In this document: one piece after another, positions 1 to 6,890 of the stretch
How the letters are laid out: every line of letters begins with the position of its first letter
Numbering within the stretch: the stretch's first letter is position 1
Source: an uncultured Clostridia bacterium
GTDB taxonomy: Bacteria; Bacillota; Clostridia; Oscillospirales; Acutalibacteraceae
DNA: 8,633 bases
Assembly: GCA_946405565.1 (NCBI GenBank)
Contig: CAMJHU010000055.1
Span: 1 to 8,633 of the forward strand
Reading direction: 5' to 3'
The notes under the pieces: generated by a model
The model's database searches: none
Seen by the model: the letters and a program-made list of their open reading frames with translations, nothing else
What the model was told of the DNA's origin: nothing
Program-made: the position numbers and the translations under genes

Positions 1-3000
1 TGCCGTATTCCATGACGAAGGAAATAATCTCCGGCGTGGCATCGGGAATCTTGATGGAATCGGTCTTGATGTGGGCAACCTTGAAACCGCGTTTCTGTAC
101 TTCATGCTTGAGGTTGACCATAAACAGCGCACCGCGTTTGGCGACGATGTTGTCCACATTGCGAATATCACGGAAGGGGTTGTCGAACTTTGCCGCCGTC
201 AAGCCGTACACGGAATTAATGGCAATTTTCAGCGCCTGCGCCAAATCAGCAGCTTGTTCCTCGTCATCAAGATACTTCGCCAAAGCGCCGCCCAGCATGG
301 TTCGTGCCTTGGCGAAATCCTTGTGCTTAATCGCGATACGCGCGTCACGAATATCTTGGAAGCGCTGGGTGTATTCCTCGCCGAAGAGTTTCTCGGCGAT
401 AATGCTGCTCGGGTGCATCGACGCAATATCCAGCAGTGCGACATTGCGGCAAATGCCGGGCTCAGCGTAGACGTAGCCGCCCTCCCCGATTTCTTCTCCG
501 CGATAGGTTGATTTGCCGTTCTCAAAGGAATATCCGGGAAACACGGGATTCATTTCCGAATCAAACACCGTGAATTCATCATAACCCACCGGTTGAATGG
601 TCTTATCCGGCATCTCTCCCATGTAGCGGTAGTGAAAAACATCCTGCGGCTTGCGGTTCTTGCCGAATATAATGCGTGTGGTGAGGGAATTGGTGGTGTC
701 GTTGACCGTCATGCCTGCCACATCTGCCAATATCTTTCGCGCGGTAAAATCCGCCTGACGTGCATTAAATACCGCTTCGGTCGCGATGACGTCATTGTCA
801 CAGTACGCCGCTACAAGTTCCCATTTTTCCTCCGGTACGGGCTTGTCCCACGGCAGACCGAGTTCCTGATGATGAATGCCGAGGTCAATTTCAAACTTTT
901 TCAGCGATTGTTTCTTACTCGAAAAATCGTAAATATCGGTATAACTGACATTGTACGCTTCGCCAAAGAACCCGCCCTGACCGCTGATAATTTTCTGTGA
1001 GAGACGGTAAAGCTGTTCATTGGTGTAACCCATCAGACGGGCGTACAAAATATGATTGTCGTAACGGCGGCAGTTGAATCCTACCAGACGGTATCGCATG
1101 AGTTCCTCCACCTGCGCCGGTGTGGGATTAATCATGCGCACCACACGTTTTCCATCTCCCTGCGCTTTCCAGCAAATCACAAAGAGATTGGGAAAGACCT
1201 CCACGTCAAAGAATATCAATGGCTGATCATTTGCCTCCGTCATTTCCGAATTCTCCGACGCCTCTTCTGACTTGAATTTCATGCGACTGACCAGTTTCAC
1301 ACAATACTCCGCCTGATGGGTACTTCCCGCCGCAAAGGTTAGTACCGAATTATACATATCGCTGACGTCGTAATGCAGACCGCTCTTGTAAGCGTCGTCG
1401 AGAATCTTGTAAATAAAATCAATACTCGGCTTCGTAGCGGGGTGAATATCCTTGTTCAGATTTATCCGGATCTGATTCCGGAGGCTTTTCTCGCTTTTAA
1501 CCCCCTCAAAATATATCATTTGCTTTTCTCCTTTCTCTTTCTTCAAGGGCAGCCCGGAACCGATGGACGCTACCGGAAGACGGTTGCATTTGGTGAGCCT
1601 GCGCCTCAAAGAACTGTTGCCGGTAAAGGTCTTGATTTCAATATGCTCCTGATAGAGACGGCTGAGGGTCGAAACGTCTCCTGTGTAAATATAATGCAGA
1701 TGAATCCCCTGCCTGCTCTTGCTGAGTTCGGCATAGGTCGGCGGAAACTTTGCGGCGGCTTCCAAGTTCCTTGCAAGATGTTTCTCCCCGTTTTCGTCAG
1801 GAATATCAAAGTCAATGACAATATGGGATTCCGGCGGACGGACATAGTGCAGACGGCGGCTGTCGATATCTGAAAGGACGGTTGTCACATGATCCCATTT
1901 GGCAACCGGCGTACCGTTTTCATTGGTATACTGGGCAGGACAGTCAGACCAATCCGTATCCAGTATGGATGTTTCACTGTCGAATATCAACCATGAGTGA
2001 GCGGAATCTTCCGATACCGGCGTTGGGCTCTTCTCAGTTTTTCCCCCTGAATCAAAAATATCACTCCGGAAGCCGGAATAATAACTGCGGACGCGGGAAC
2101 CGTCGTCGAGATAGAAACGCTCCTTATACTCGCGAAAATAATTCTTGAGTTCCTCCTGAAACAGCATTCTCGAATACGGATATGCCACTTTCGCGTCATC
2201 GCAGTAAGATTTGTACATCTCCCACGCGGCTTTCATCGTGACGCCTCCTTCACGCTTGAAAACCGGATAAGCGTCCATCACAAAATTATAGAACGTATTT
2301 GACGCACTGAGCATGGTGACTGGAATATAATCGTTGTACGCCTGTGGGTTGCTCTGATACACGTCTCGACAATGGCAGGCAATCGCACCGAGTGAAAAAC
2401 TGATTTGCGTCATCAGTGCTTCATACTCGTTCAGAGGTAATTTCTCTCCGGTCGGCGATACGTCAATCAGCCGTCGGATTAATCCTGACTTTGCGTCCGT
2501 AATCCGCACTGGCTTGTTGGTTCCCATGAAGAGAAAGCAGCGGAACCGACCGGCATAGGTCGATTTGAATTTCTCGTTGACCGTCATGATCTCGTGCGAA
2601 ACCAGACTGTTCAGCCGAGTGTTATCCTCGATATGCGATAAATCCCCATCGTGCTGGATTGCCACCAGCGGGTTAGTTCGGAACGATTCCAGCGCAAAGG
2701 CATTGTTGGTAGAGCCAAGACTTTTGGCGTCAAACACAGAATAATATCCGTCGAACAATTGCTGAATGATGTTCAGAACGGTGGATTTGCCCGTTCCCGC
2801 CGAGCCATACAACACCATGAACTTCTGAATATACTTCGAGTCTCCGGTAATGATCGACCCGATTGCCCATTCGATTTTGTGGCGTTCTTCCGGAGAATAT
2901 AAGACCGACATCAACCTGCCCCATGCAGAAATATCACCAGCTTTCAGCGGATATGGCAAGCGTTTACTGACATAATCGCTCTTTTGGGTCGGCGAATTGG

Positions 3001-3349
3001 AAAAGGTGAGCGTCTCATCCAGCATATGGAAGCCGTCACGCATCTGACGCTGACAGTATTTGTGCCATGCGTCAATCATGCCGGATTCCGCGTCCCACAT
3101 ATGCAGCACCCTTACATGCGCCTCAAAGTGTTCCTTGTTTTCCTCTGCGTATTTGTCCAATTCGCGGTCAATGAGACGCAAGGCGTCCTGCTCGTCCGTA
3201 GACCACAGACCCCTGTCCTCTACCCAGATAGCATAAAAATCACCGCCGCGAATCATCAGATCGGAGCTTTTGGTGATGATGAATTTCGGATAGATTTCAA
3301 TGGAACCGCGCTTGGTGGAGCGGGTTGAAATCATAAGAAAATCCAACAT
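1..3349 (-). CDS. SF3 helicase - AEP primase - family B DNA polymerase fusion (3' end beyond window)
   Basis: One open frame of at least 1116 codons; I checked every line for in-frame stops and found none. Residues 1-150 are unassigned. SF3/D5-like (DUF5906-type) helicase at about 155-420: Walker A GSAGTGKST (K188), Walker B-like HDGD (234-236), motif C GTNKP with N278, and a basic RR at 292-293. Archaeo-eukaryotic primase core at about 440-600: DFD (513-515), SKSRQGIHLH (H550), EIK (571-573). Family B polymerase from about 700: ExoI DVE (715-717), ExoII FNCRRYD (D764), ExoIII YCDND (849-853), motif A DIASMHPS (D974), motif B K1041...NSVYG (1045-1049), motif C KTDS (D1097). It should unwind, prime and copy phage DNA. 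The start at 3349 has GAAAGGGG about 12 nt upstream; ATG 3334 in the same frame is an alternative. The gene begins 6 nt after the preceding stop. The helicase-primase-polymerase order is the odd point, since prim-pol helicases usually carry the primase first. Domain calls are firm; the end lies outside the window. Confidence 0.9.
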   Translation of the reverse strand, partial: MLDFLMISTRSTKRGSIEIYPKFIITKSSDLMIRGGDFYAIWVEDRGLWSTDEQDALRLIDRELDKYAEENKEHFEAHVRVLHMWDAESGMIDAWHKYCQRQMRDGFHMLDETLTFSNSPTQKSDYVSKRLPYPLKAGDISAWGRLMSVLYSPEERHKIEWAIGSIITGDSKYIQKFMVLYGSAGTGKSTVLNIIQQLFDGYYSVFDAKSLGSTNNAFALESFRTNPLVAIQHDGDLSHIEDNTRLNSLVSHEIMTVNEKFKSTYAGRFRCFLFMGTNKPVRITDAKSGLIRRLIDVSPTGEKLPLNEYEALMTQISFSLGAIACHCRDVYQSNPQAYNDYIPVTMLSASNTFYNFVMDAYPVFKREGGVTMKAAWEMYKSYCDDAKVAYPYSRMLFQEELKNYFREYKERFYLDDGSRVRSYYSGFRSDIFDSGGKTEKSPTPVSEDSAHSWLIFDSETSILDTDWSDCPAQYTNENGTPVAKWDHVTTVLSDIDSRRLHYVRPPESHIVIDFDIPDENGEKHLARNLEAAAKFPPTYAELSKSRQGIHLHYIYTGDVSTLSRLYQEHIEIKTFTGNSSLRRRLTKCNRLPVASIGSGLPLKKEKGEKQMIYFEGVKSEKSLRNQIRINLNKDIHPATKPSIDFIYKILDDAYKSGLHYDVSDMYNSVLTFAAGSTHQAEYCVKLVSRMKFKSEEASENSEMTEANDQPLIFFDVEVFPNLFVICWKAQGDGKRVVRMINPTPAQVEELMRYRLVGFNCRRYDNHILYARLMGYTNEQLYRLSQKIISGQGGFFGEAYNVSYTDIYDFSSKKQSLKKFEIDLGIHHQELGLPWDKPVPEEKWELVAAYCDNDVIATEAVFNARQADFTARKILADVAGMTVNDTTNSLTTRIIFGKNRKPQDVFHYRYMGEMPDKTIQPVGYDEFTVFDSEMNPVFPGYSFENGKSTYRGEEIGEGGYVYAEPGICRNVALLDIASMHPSSIIAEKLFGEEYTQRFQDIRDARIAIKHKDFAKARTMLGGALAKYLDDEEQAADLAQALKIAINSVYGLTAAKFDNPFRDIRNVDNIVAKRGALFMVNLKHEVQKRGFKVAHIKTDSIKIPDATPEIISFVMEYG
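1517..1534 (-). promoter_or_regulatory. Internal ribosome binding site and ATG inside the replisome fusion
   Basis: On the coding strand AAAGGAG (1534-1528) is followed after 8 nt by an in-frame ATG at 1519 (Met611). This is as good as the ribosome binding sites of the stand-alone genes here. Initiation would give a product lacking the helicase and the primase catalytic motifs but keeping about 100 linker residues and the whole exonuclease/polymerase part. It could also be chance from a Lys/Glu/Gly run (KKEKGEKQM), since AAA/GAG/GGA codons resemble an SD. Confidence 0.45.
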
Positions 3350-3355
3350 TTCCCA

Positions 3356-3547
3356 TTATTCCCCTTTCGGATTCTTGATCTCCTCCAACGTCGCTTGAAG
3401 TTCGTTGATTTTTTGCTGCTGGTTTCTCAGACACAGAACACAGAACAACAAACAGACTTCCATGCCAATGTTGAGTTTTGTCTGTCGGGTCATAAATACC
3501 CACCCTTTACTCAGACTGCCAAAAATATAATTCATGGTGTCATTCAT
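3356..3547 (-). CDS. Small membrane protein with C-terminal coiled coil
   Basis: 63 residues, family not recognised. A hydrophobic stretch at about 27-40 (IGMEVCLLFCVLCL) is followed by a polar helix at 41-58 rich in Q, E and K with coiled-coil character. This suggests a single-pass membrane protein with a short cytoplasmic or lumenal helix. Start ATG 3547 overlaps the preceding stop as ATGA, with AAGGAGAT upstream, so it is translationally coupled to the gene before it. A later Met (residue 19) could start a shorter form. The stop lies 6 nt before the start of the replisome gene, which places it in the same transcript. Function unknown; a membrane tether for the replication machinery is possible but unsupported. 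Confidence 0.7.
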   Translation of the reverse strand: MNDTMNYIFGSLSKGWVFMTRQTKLNIGMEVCLLFCVLCLRNQQQKINELQATLEEIKNPKGE

Positions 3548-3756
3548 AAAGACTTATCTCCTTTCATGTTGTCTAAATAATTGGTTGCAGTTTCCAGCAC
3601 CCAATGGTCGTCATCGTGATAGGTAAATATCAATTTTTTGTGGATATTAAGCCGCAACCGGATACAGTTTTTACCGTTCGGAAACCATGCAACCACGTTC
3701 TTGAAAATATAAGGGAACAGCGCTTTTGCATGACGCACAACAACCGTAGGCATCAT
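3544..3756 (-). CDS. Conserved phage hypothetical protein, 70 aa
   Basis: 70 residues starting MMPTVVVRHA. It is soluble and basic, ending in a W..ET...YL..MKG pattern (HDDDHWVLETATNYLDNMKG) that I associate with small hypothetical proteins common in gut Bacillota phages; this is recognition from memory and needs a search. The frame is open 22 codons further upstream, but ATG 3756 is preferred because GGGGAGG lies 8 nt before it. The stop of the upstream gene lies inside this ribosome binding site (GGGGAGGTGA), so the two are coupled. The spacer contains one copy of the GATATT hexamer. Role unknown. Confidence 0.75.
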   Translation of the reverse strand: MMPTVVVRHAKALFPYIFKNVVAWFPNGKNCIRLRLNIHKKLIFTYHDDDHWVLETATNYLDNMKGDKSL

Positions 3757-3761
3757 AAATA

Positions 3762-4307
3762 TCACCTCCCCAGAACGCCGTTCAGATACCACATTGCCTG
3801 ATACCAAATCTCTGCGGAACACATATCCCGTTTACCATGTTCAATCGTAAACAAACCGCCCTTACCGTTTGGTTCGTATTCATGATTCATGAACCGTTCC
3901 AAAATATCCGAAACAGCGTTCTCATCTTCTTCGTCGATGTCGCTCAGTCCGAGACTGTCCAGCATTTCCTCAAACCATTCCCCGGTTCGGTCGCCAATAT
4001 CCGCATTGCTCATAATCTGTTGTTCGCATCGGTCACATAAAGCAACCATCATTTCCAGAACAGAGCAATTCCGGTCATCCAAATATCGCATAATAAGCCG
4101 TTGGTCGATGTCGTATTGGTTGCCAAATCGATACCGAAGGTTCACACCGTCCTCAAACCGATTCGCGTCTTTTGGAATCGTGTAGAAAAAATCCGTGTGA
4201 TGAAGCTGCTGTAAAAGCCAGCATCGGAAAGGAGCCGGTTTAACCCCTCCCGACACAAGCTCACACAGCCATTGAAAGTATTCCTCGTTTATTTCACGTC
4301 TCGTCAT
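3762..4307 (-). CDS. Conserved phage hypothetical protein, 181 aa
   Basis: 181 residues, soluble, acidic in the middle, no membrane segment. Patterns such as EDGVNLRYRFG (about 52-62), CSVLEMMVALCDRCE, GDRTGEWFEEML and YEPNGKGGLFTIEH resemble a hypothetical family I know as frequent in phages and mobile elements of gut Bacillota; no function is assigned to it that I know of. Start ATG 4307 has GAGGAGGGG just upstream and overlaps the previous gene by 14 nt. The stop TGA falls inside the ribosome binding site of the next gene. It travels with the 70-aa gene downstream, which suggests a shared role. Confidence is high that it is a gene and low on function. Confidence 0.85.
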   Translation of the reverse strand: MTRREINEEYFQWLCELVSGGVKPAPFRCWLLQQLHHTDFFYTIPKDANRFEDGVNLRYRFGNQYDIDQRLIMRYLDDRNCSVLEMMVALCDRCEQQIMSNADIGDRTGEWFEEMLDSLGLSDIDEEDENAVSDILERFMNHEYEPNGKGGLFTIEHGKRDMCSAEIWYQAMWYLNGVLGR

Positions 4308-4782
4308 GACCCCTCCTCGGTCTCAGAGCAAGAACTTCGGCATAAGTTCTTAGGTCTTTCAGGATTTCATAATCACATTTCAGTTTATGGTTTCTTACGA
4401 AAACCGAATCCTCTTCGTATTCACCGAAATGTCTATGAAAATCCGAGCCTACCTTATCCGAAATGTCATCAACCTTCTCGCCACGGTCATCTGCCAGCAC
4501 TCCGTCCGCATAGTAAGTCAGACTTACAATATCATAATCCGGCTCTGACCCCACCTCGTCAGGCGGAATAATATAATGATCCGGACGTTCTTGTTCGTCC
4601 ACGGTCTTGTATTGGCTTTTATCAACGATATTATTAAACCGGGAAATATCTTCGGGCGGTTCGTTTGCTTCCACCAAGTTATAATCCTCTACGCCTTCTT
4701 TCTGCTTGTTGACATATCGCAGCGTCAACGCCACGCCAATCAGCACGCCGACAACAAAGGCGGTTAAAGTTGTTCCGTTCAT
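4294..4782 (-). CDS. Single-pass membrane protein with conserved acidic cytoplasmic domain
   Basis: 162 residues from ATG 4782, chosen over an upstream TTG because GGAGG is 7 nt away. One N-terminal membrane helix at about 4-22 (TTLTAFVVGVLIGVALTLR) is followed by basic residues, so the tail is predicted cytoplasmic. The tail is acidic, with patterns DYDIVSLTYYADGVLAD, VGSDFHRHFGEYE and SVFVRNHKLKCDYEIL that look like a conserved phage hypothetical family seen near DUF6353-like genes (from memory). It directly follows the third DUF6353-like gene, as the other two copies are also followed by one-TM proteins. Its 3' end overlaps the next gene by 14 nt. Function unknown; a partner of the DUF6353-like protein in the membrane is inferred from gene order. 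Confidence 0.82.
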   Translation of the reverse strand: MNGTTLTAFVVGVLIGVALTLRYVNKQKEGVEDYNLVEANEPPEDISRFNNIVDKSQYKTVDEQERPDHYIIPPDEVGSEPDYDIVSLTYYADGVLADDRGEKVDDISDKVGSDFHRHFGEYEEDSVFVRNHKLKCDYEILKDLRTYAEVLALRPRRGHDET

Positions 4783-4784
4783 AT

Positions 4785-4877
4785 TCAATCCTCCATTTCG
4801 CCCAAATATCCAAAATTTGGGTAATCCAGCTCGTCCTGATAAGGGTTGCCCGTACCGATGCCGTCAACCCCGAAACT
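4785..4877 (-). other. In-frame protein-like tail behind the TGA of the DUF6353-like gene
   Basis: After the TGA at 4878-4880 the same frame stays open for 30 codons and reads like protein (for example GTGNPYQDELDYPNFG, ending GEMED). It has no ATG, GTG or TTG start. Its stop lies exactly between the SD and ATG of the next gene, as is usual for real gene ends here. It could be a C-terminal extension reached by TGA readthrough, a remnant cut off by a nonsense mutation, or chance: about a quarter of random 30-codon stretches are open. Confidence 0.35.
4801..4821 (-). repeat. Short inverted repeat upstream of the 4294-4782 gene
   Basis: CCCAAAT and ATTTGGG form a 7-bp stem around a 7-nt loop, ending a few bases upstream of the GGAGG of the next gene. 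It could be a weak hairpin affecting translation or an operator. No T-run follows, so it is not a terminator. It lies within the protein-like tail and may be coincidental. Confidence 0.35.
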
Positions 4878-5810
4878 TCACATCAGCTCCCAGATATTTC
4901 CGTCTACATTGAAATCCAGTAGAATGGAGCGTTCGTAGCCGTTTACGAAATCGCGGGCAGAGGGACTGTAAATATCATAAATCCCAAAATCGACATAATT
5001 ATCGCCAACCGGATGCACGGGGTCATAAATCCAGCCGACAACCTGCCCTGCCTTGGTCGCCGGAAGACCCAGCGCCTCATACACTTCGTTCAGAAACAGC
5101 CGCCCGGTCGCTTTCAATTTATCGTTTGCCCAATCCTGCTGACGGTTGAGGAACATCAGGTTATACTCGGAATCCTTTTCCCAATAGGGGCTGGATTCAT
5201 CAAAAAATCTGGCGAAGTCACTGTGCTTTTCACCGCGTCGGTCGAGAACTTCTACATTCTTTGTTACCGTCTGTTCTCTGCCGTTTTCGTCAACCGACGT
5301 TTCTTCGATGTCCATAGCCTTTACGCCCAGTTTCAGTTGCCGCTCCACTTCCTCGCCGAAGCGCTCCTTCACTCTGCCGCGATAGGACTTGAAGCTCTCG
5401 TTGACCGTTGCAAACGCCGCCGCCAGTGCCACGTTGCGCTTCTTGAGAATCACATGAGAGGCAACCATGCTGGTCATAGATGCCGCGCACACAATCACCG
5501 AAGGCGCATAAAGTTTGACAAGCTGTACGCCGGTTTTTACATACACAATCGCGGTGTCTTTCTTCATGTCGTCCTCTGTGTATTCCTCGGCATGTGCGGG
5601 ATTTTCGGCGCATTCGTGAATTTTATCGAGCTGTTCCTTGGTGTCGTCCAGAATATCATTCACTTTCAGGGTAGCCTTGCACGCCATCACAATGCCTGCC
5701 GCAGTACCCACGACGCCTGCTACAATCAAAATCTCAGGACTTGCTTTCCGGAGCTTGAATCCGATGCGGTCAAACACTCTCAATGCTTTGGTTGTCAATT
5801 CGTTTTTCAT
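4878..5810 (-). CDS. DUF6353-like membrane protein, third module (310 aa)
   Basis: 310 residues from ATG 5810, preceded by GAAAGGA; an in-frame ATG at 5828 lacks an SD. Two membrane helices at about 27-43 (ILIVAGVVGTAAGIVMA) and 101-122 are separated by an acidic segment of about 55 residues. A helical region (FKSYRGRVKERFGEE) and a variable region follow, then a C-terminal domain (about 236-310) with FLNEVYEALGL, VVGWIYD and ILLDFNVDG. The order matches the gene at 6890-7660: SPEIL...KATLK against CPEIL...CATPK, and LNEVYEALGL...GW against LNDFYAEIGL...GW. I assign it to the uncharacterised family DUF6353, found in gut Bacillota and their phages; this name is from memory. It is the longest of three copies. 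The TGA stop is followed by a protein-like in-frame tail. Confidence 0.85.
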   Translation of the reverse strand: MKNELTTKALRVFDRIGFKLRKASPEILIVAGVVGTAAGIVMACKATLKVNDILDDTKEQLDKIHECAENPAHAEEYTEDDMKKDTAIVYVKTGVQLVKLYAPSVIVCAASMTSMVASHVILKKRNVALAAAFATVNESFKSYRGRVKERFGEEVERQLKLGVKAMDIEETSVDENGREQTVTKNVEVLDRRGEKHSDFARFFDESSPYWEKDSEYNLMFLNRQQDWANDKLKATGRLFLNEVYEALGLPATKAGQVVGWIYDPVHPVGDNYVDFGIYDIYSPSARDFVNGYERSILLDFNVDGNIWELM

Positions 5811-5839
5811 AGTAAAATATCCTTTCATCAGTAGTATCG

Positions 5840-6421
5840 TCAGATTTGTTTCACTCTGGGCAGTTTCAGTGTATAGCCGTCGCCTTCACGAATAATACGC
5901 GCGGAATGCAGATCGTCCCAGCCGTACTTTCTGTCTGTGTAGGTACTGGATATACGGAGCATCTCACATACATCCGCCACACTGACGGCGCCCTCGTGGT
6001 CAACAATTTCGTTCATCGTGTCCAGCACTTCTTCCGCATCGGCACGGTCGTCAAACAGAATGCCTCTGTAATCATAGGCACTGCGTCGGGGTTCGGAACC
6101 TTTGCCCCTCTTCTCGTCGCTGTAATATCGCGTGTACACCGGACGGGAATCGGAAGAACTTCTTGTCGTACTGCCGGTGCCTCCGAGTATCAGCATATTG
6201 GCTCCCTCGGATATCACTTTGAACGCCAGCTCTTTCAGTCGCGGGACAATGATTTTCCCGACCACATATTCCTTGACGTTCGCCATGTCTTCGGCGATGA
6301 AAATATCAGCCAGACGCTCCGCCTTGTTTTTCTTTTTCAGCGTCGCGCCATGCTTGATCACCGTTTTCTTCGCGTCTTGCTCTTCCTTGTACTTGTGAGA
6401 GTTAGGCTTGTAGTCTTCCAT
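5840..6421 (-). CDS. Conserved phage hypothetical protein, 193 aa
   Basis: 193 residues from ATG 6421 (MEDYKPNSHKYKEEQ), with GGAAGGAG upstream. The frame runs 12 codons further to ATG 6457, but that start would lie in the terminator hairpin and has no SD. The N-terminal third is Lys-rich and charged; a helical middle (NVKEYVVGKIIVPRLKELAF) is followed by a Gly/Ser/Arg linker. The C-terminal domain has AEEVLDTMNEIVDHEGAVSVADV and ends KYGWDDLHSARIIREGDGYTLKLPR. The NSHKYKEEQ and KYGW...DGY.L.LPR signatures are familiar from a phage hypothetical family that accompanies DUF6353-like genes (from memory). No membrane segment. The basic N-terminus might bind nucleic acid, but no known fold is visible. 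It sits between modules two and three, behind a terminator-like hairpin. Confidence 0.82.
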   Translation of the reverse strand: MEDYKPNSHKYKEEQDAKKTVIKHGATLKKKNKAERLADIFIAEDMANVKEYVVGKIIVPRLKELAFKVISEGANMLILGGTGSTTRSSSDSRPVYTRYYSDEKRGKGSEPRRSAYDYRGILFDDRADAEEVLDTMNEIVDHEGAVSVADVCEMLRISSTYTDRKYGWDDLHSARIIREGDGYTLKLPRVKQI

Positions 6422-6446
6422 CTCATATGCTCCTTCCAAAATATCA

Positions 6447-6503
6447 CCAAAACGCAAAAGGAGGAGTGTCGCGTACTGTTATCAATACGTTACACTCTTC
6501 CTT
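6447..6503 (-). terminator. Hairpin terminator after the 6545-6820 gene
   Basis: On the coding strand AAGGAAGAGTGT (6503-6492) pairs with ACACTCCTCCTT (6469-6458) with one mismatch; CGTA/TACG extends the stem inward. TTTTGCGTTTT follows. It lies about 40 nt after the stop at 6545 and about 35 nt before the next ATG at 6421, leaving little room for a new promoter. It may therefore terminate only partly or set expression ratios. Confidence 0.7.
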
Positions 6504-6544
6504 CGGTTTCTCACCACATTTTCCTGCTTCGGATACACCAAATA

Positions 6545-6820
6545 TCAGTCTGTTTCGTCATTAACGTCTTCGTCGGTGCCTACGATGACCACTGCTTCGT
6601 TCTCGTCCGCCGCTTTGCCGGTTTCCTTGCGTGCCTTGAACTTGGCGACAAGCGTAACCGCGACATACTTGTAGAGGATTACCCCCGCAATTACGCCGAC
6701 GCCCACGCCAGCCGCTACTTTCAGCACATCGCTCGGAATGCCTTTCGCCGCTTCCTGAACCATGCTTTCTGTCGTTTCGTTCATTGCTTCGACTTCCATC
6801 GTCATTTCGTTTGCTTCCAT
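6545..6820 (-). CDS. Single-pass membrane protein, partner of second DUF6353-like gene
   Basis: 91 residues. Acidic Met/Glu-rich N-terminus (1-28), then one hydrophobic Gly/Val/Ala-rich segment at about 32-50 (VLKVAAGVGVGVIAGVILY), probably extending to residue 60, a basic patch (KFKARK) and an acidic tail. The positive-inside rule puts the C-terminal tail in the cytoplasm. ATG 6820 has GAAAGGAG at good distance. The gene lies in the same frame as the upstream DUF6353-like gene, separated by a single TAG and 23 open codons containing the repeated GCGCGAAATTTGCAA element. It is the last gene before a hairpin terminator. No family recognised; its position mirrors 7735-7890 and 4294-4782. Confidence 0.8.
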   Translation of the reverse strand: MEANEMTMEVEAMNETTESMVQEAAKGIPSDVLKVAAGVGVGVIAGVILYKYVAVTLVAKFKARKETGKAADENEAVVIVGTDEDVNDETD

Positions 6821-6859
6821 TTGTATTTGCTCCTTTCGGTTTGTGAAAATATGTGGATT

Positions 6860-6890
6860 ATCTCCATAACAGCGCTTGCAAATTTCGCGC
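6860..6890 (-). repeat. Repeated element, copy B (GCGCGAAATTTGCAA type)
   Basis: GCGCGAAATTTGCAA at 6890-6876 is identical over 15 nt to copy A, then GCGCTGTTATGGAGA, similar to the other copies. It starts at the stop codon of the DUF6353-like gene and precedes the single-TM gene. In the phase shared by the three copies it would read REICKRCYGDN, in frame with the next gene but without a start codon. Confidence 0.6.

Noticed and set aside
71..511. Plus-strand frame of 146 codons (and similar ones at 593-1000 and 1373-1873)
   Set aside because: Shadows of the polymerase gene with no SD and no recognisable domains.
1..3349. Apparent lack of long minus-strand genes here, suggesting recoded stops or introns
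   Set aside because: The frame is simply open to the window edge; no stop needs recoding. TGA, TAG and TAA all end other genes in the window.
3297..3503. Minus-strand frame containing MGNVGFSYDF
   Set aside because: Although ATG 3356 lies close to GAAAGGGG, the product would be 17 residues and overlaps the replisome start in another frame.
4679..4867. Minus-strand frame of 62 codons from a TTG
   Set aside because: No SD, Arg/Trp-rich product, and it overlaps the membrane-protein gene in another frame.
6860..6890. Copy B and its relatives as sigma-70 promoters
   Set aside because: The -10-like TATTAT/TGTTAT is present, but the -35 match is poor with a 15-nt spacer, and in copy C transcription would start inside the ribosome binding site.
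6876..6890. GCGAAATTTGC as an operator palindrome
   Set aside because: It is only nearly symmetric and symmetry is lost in copy C.
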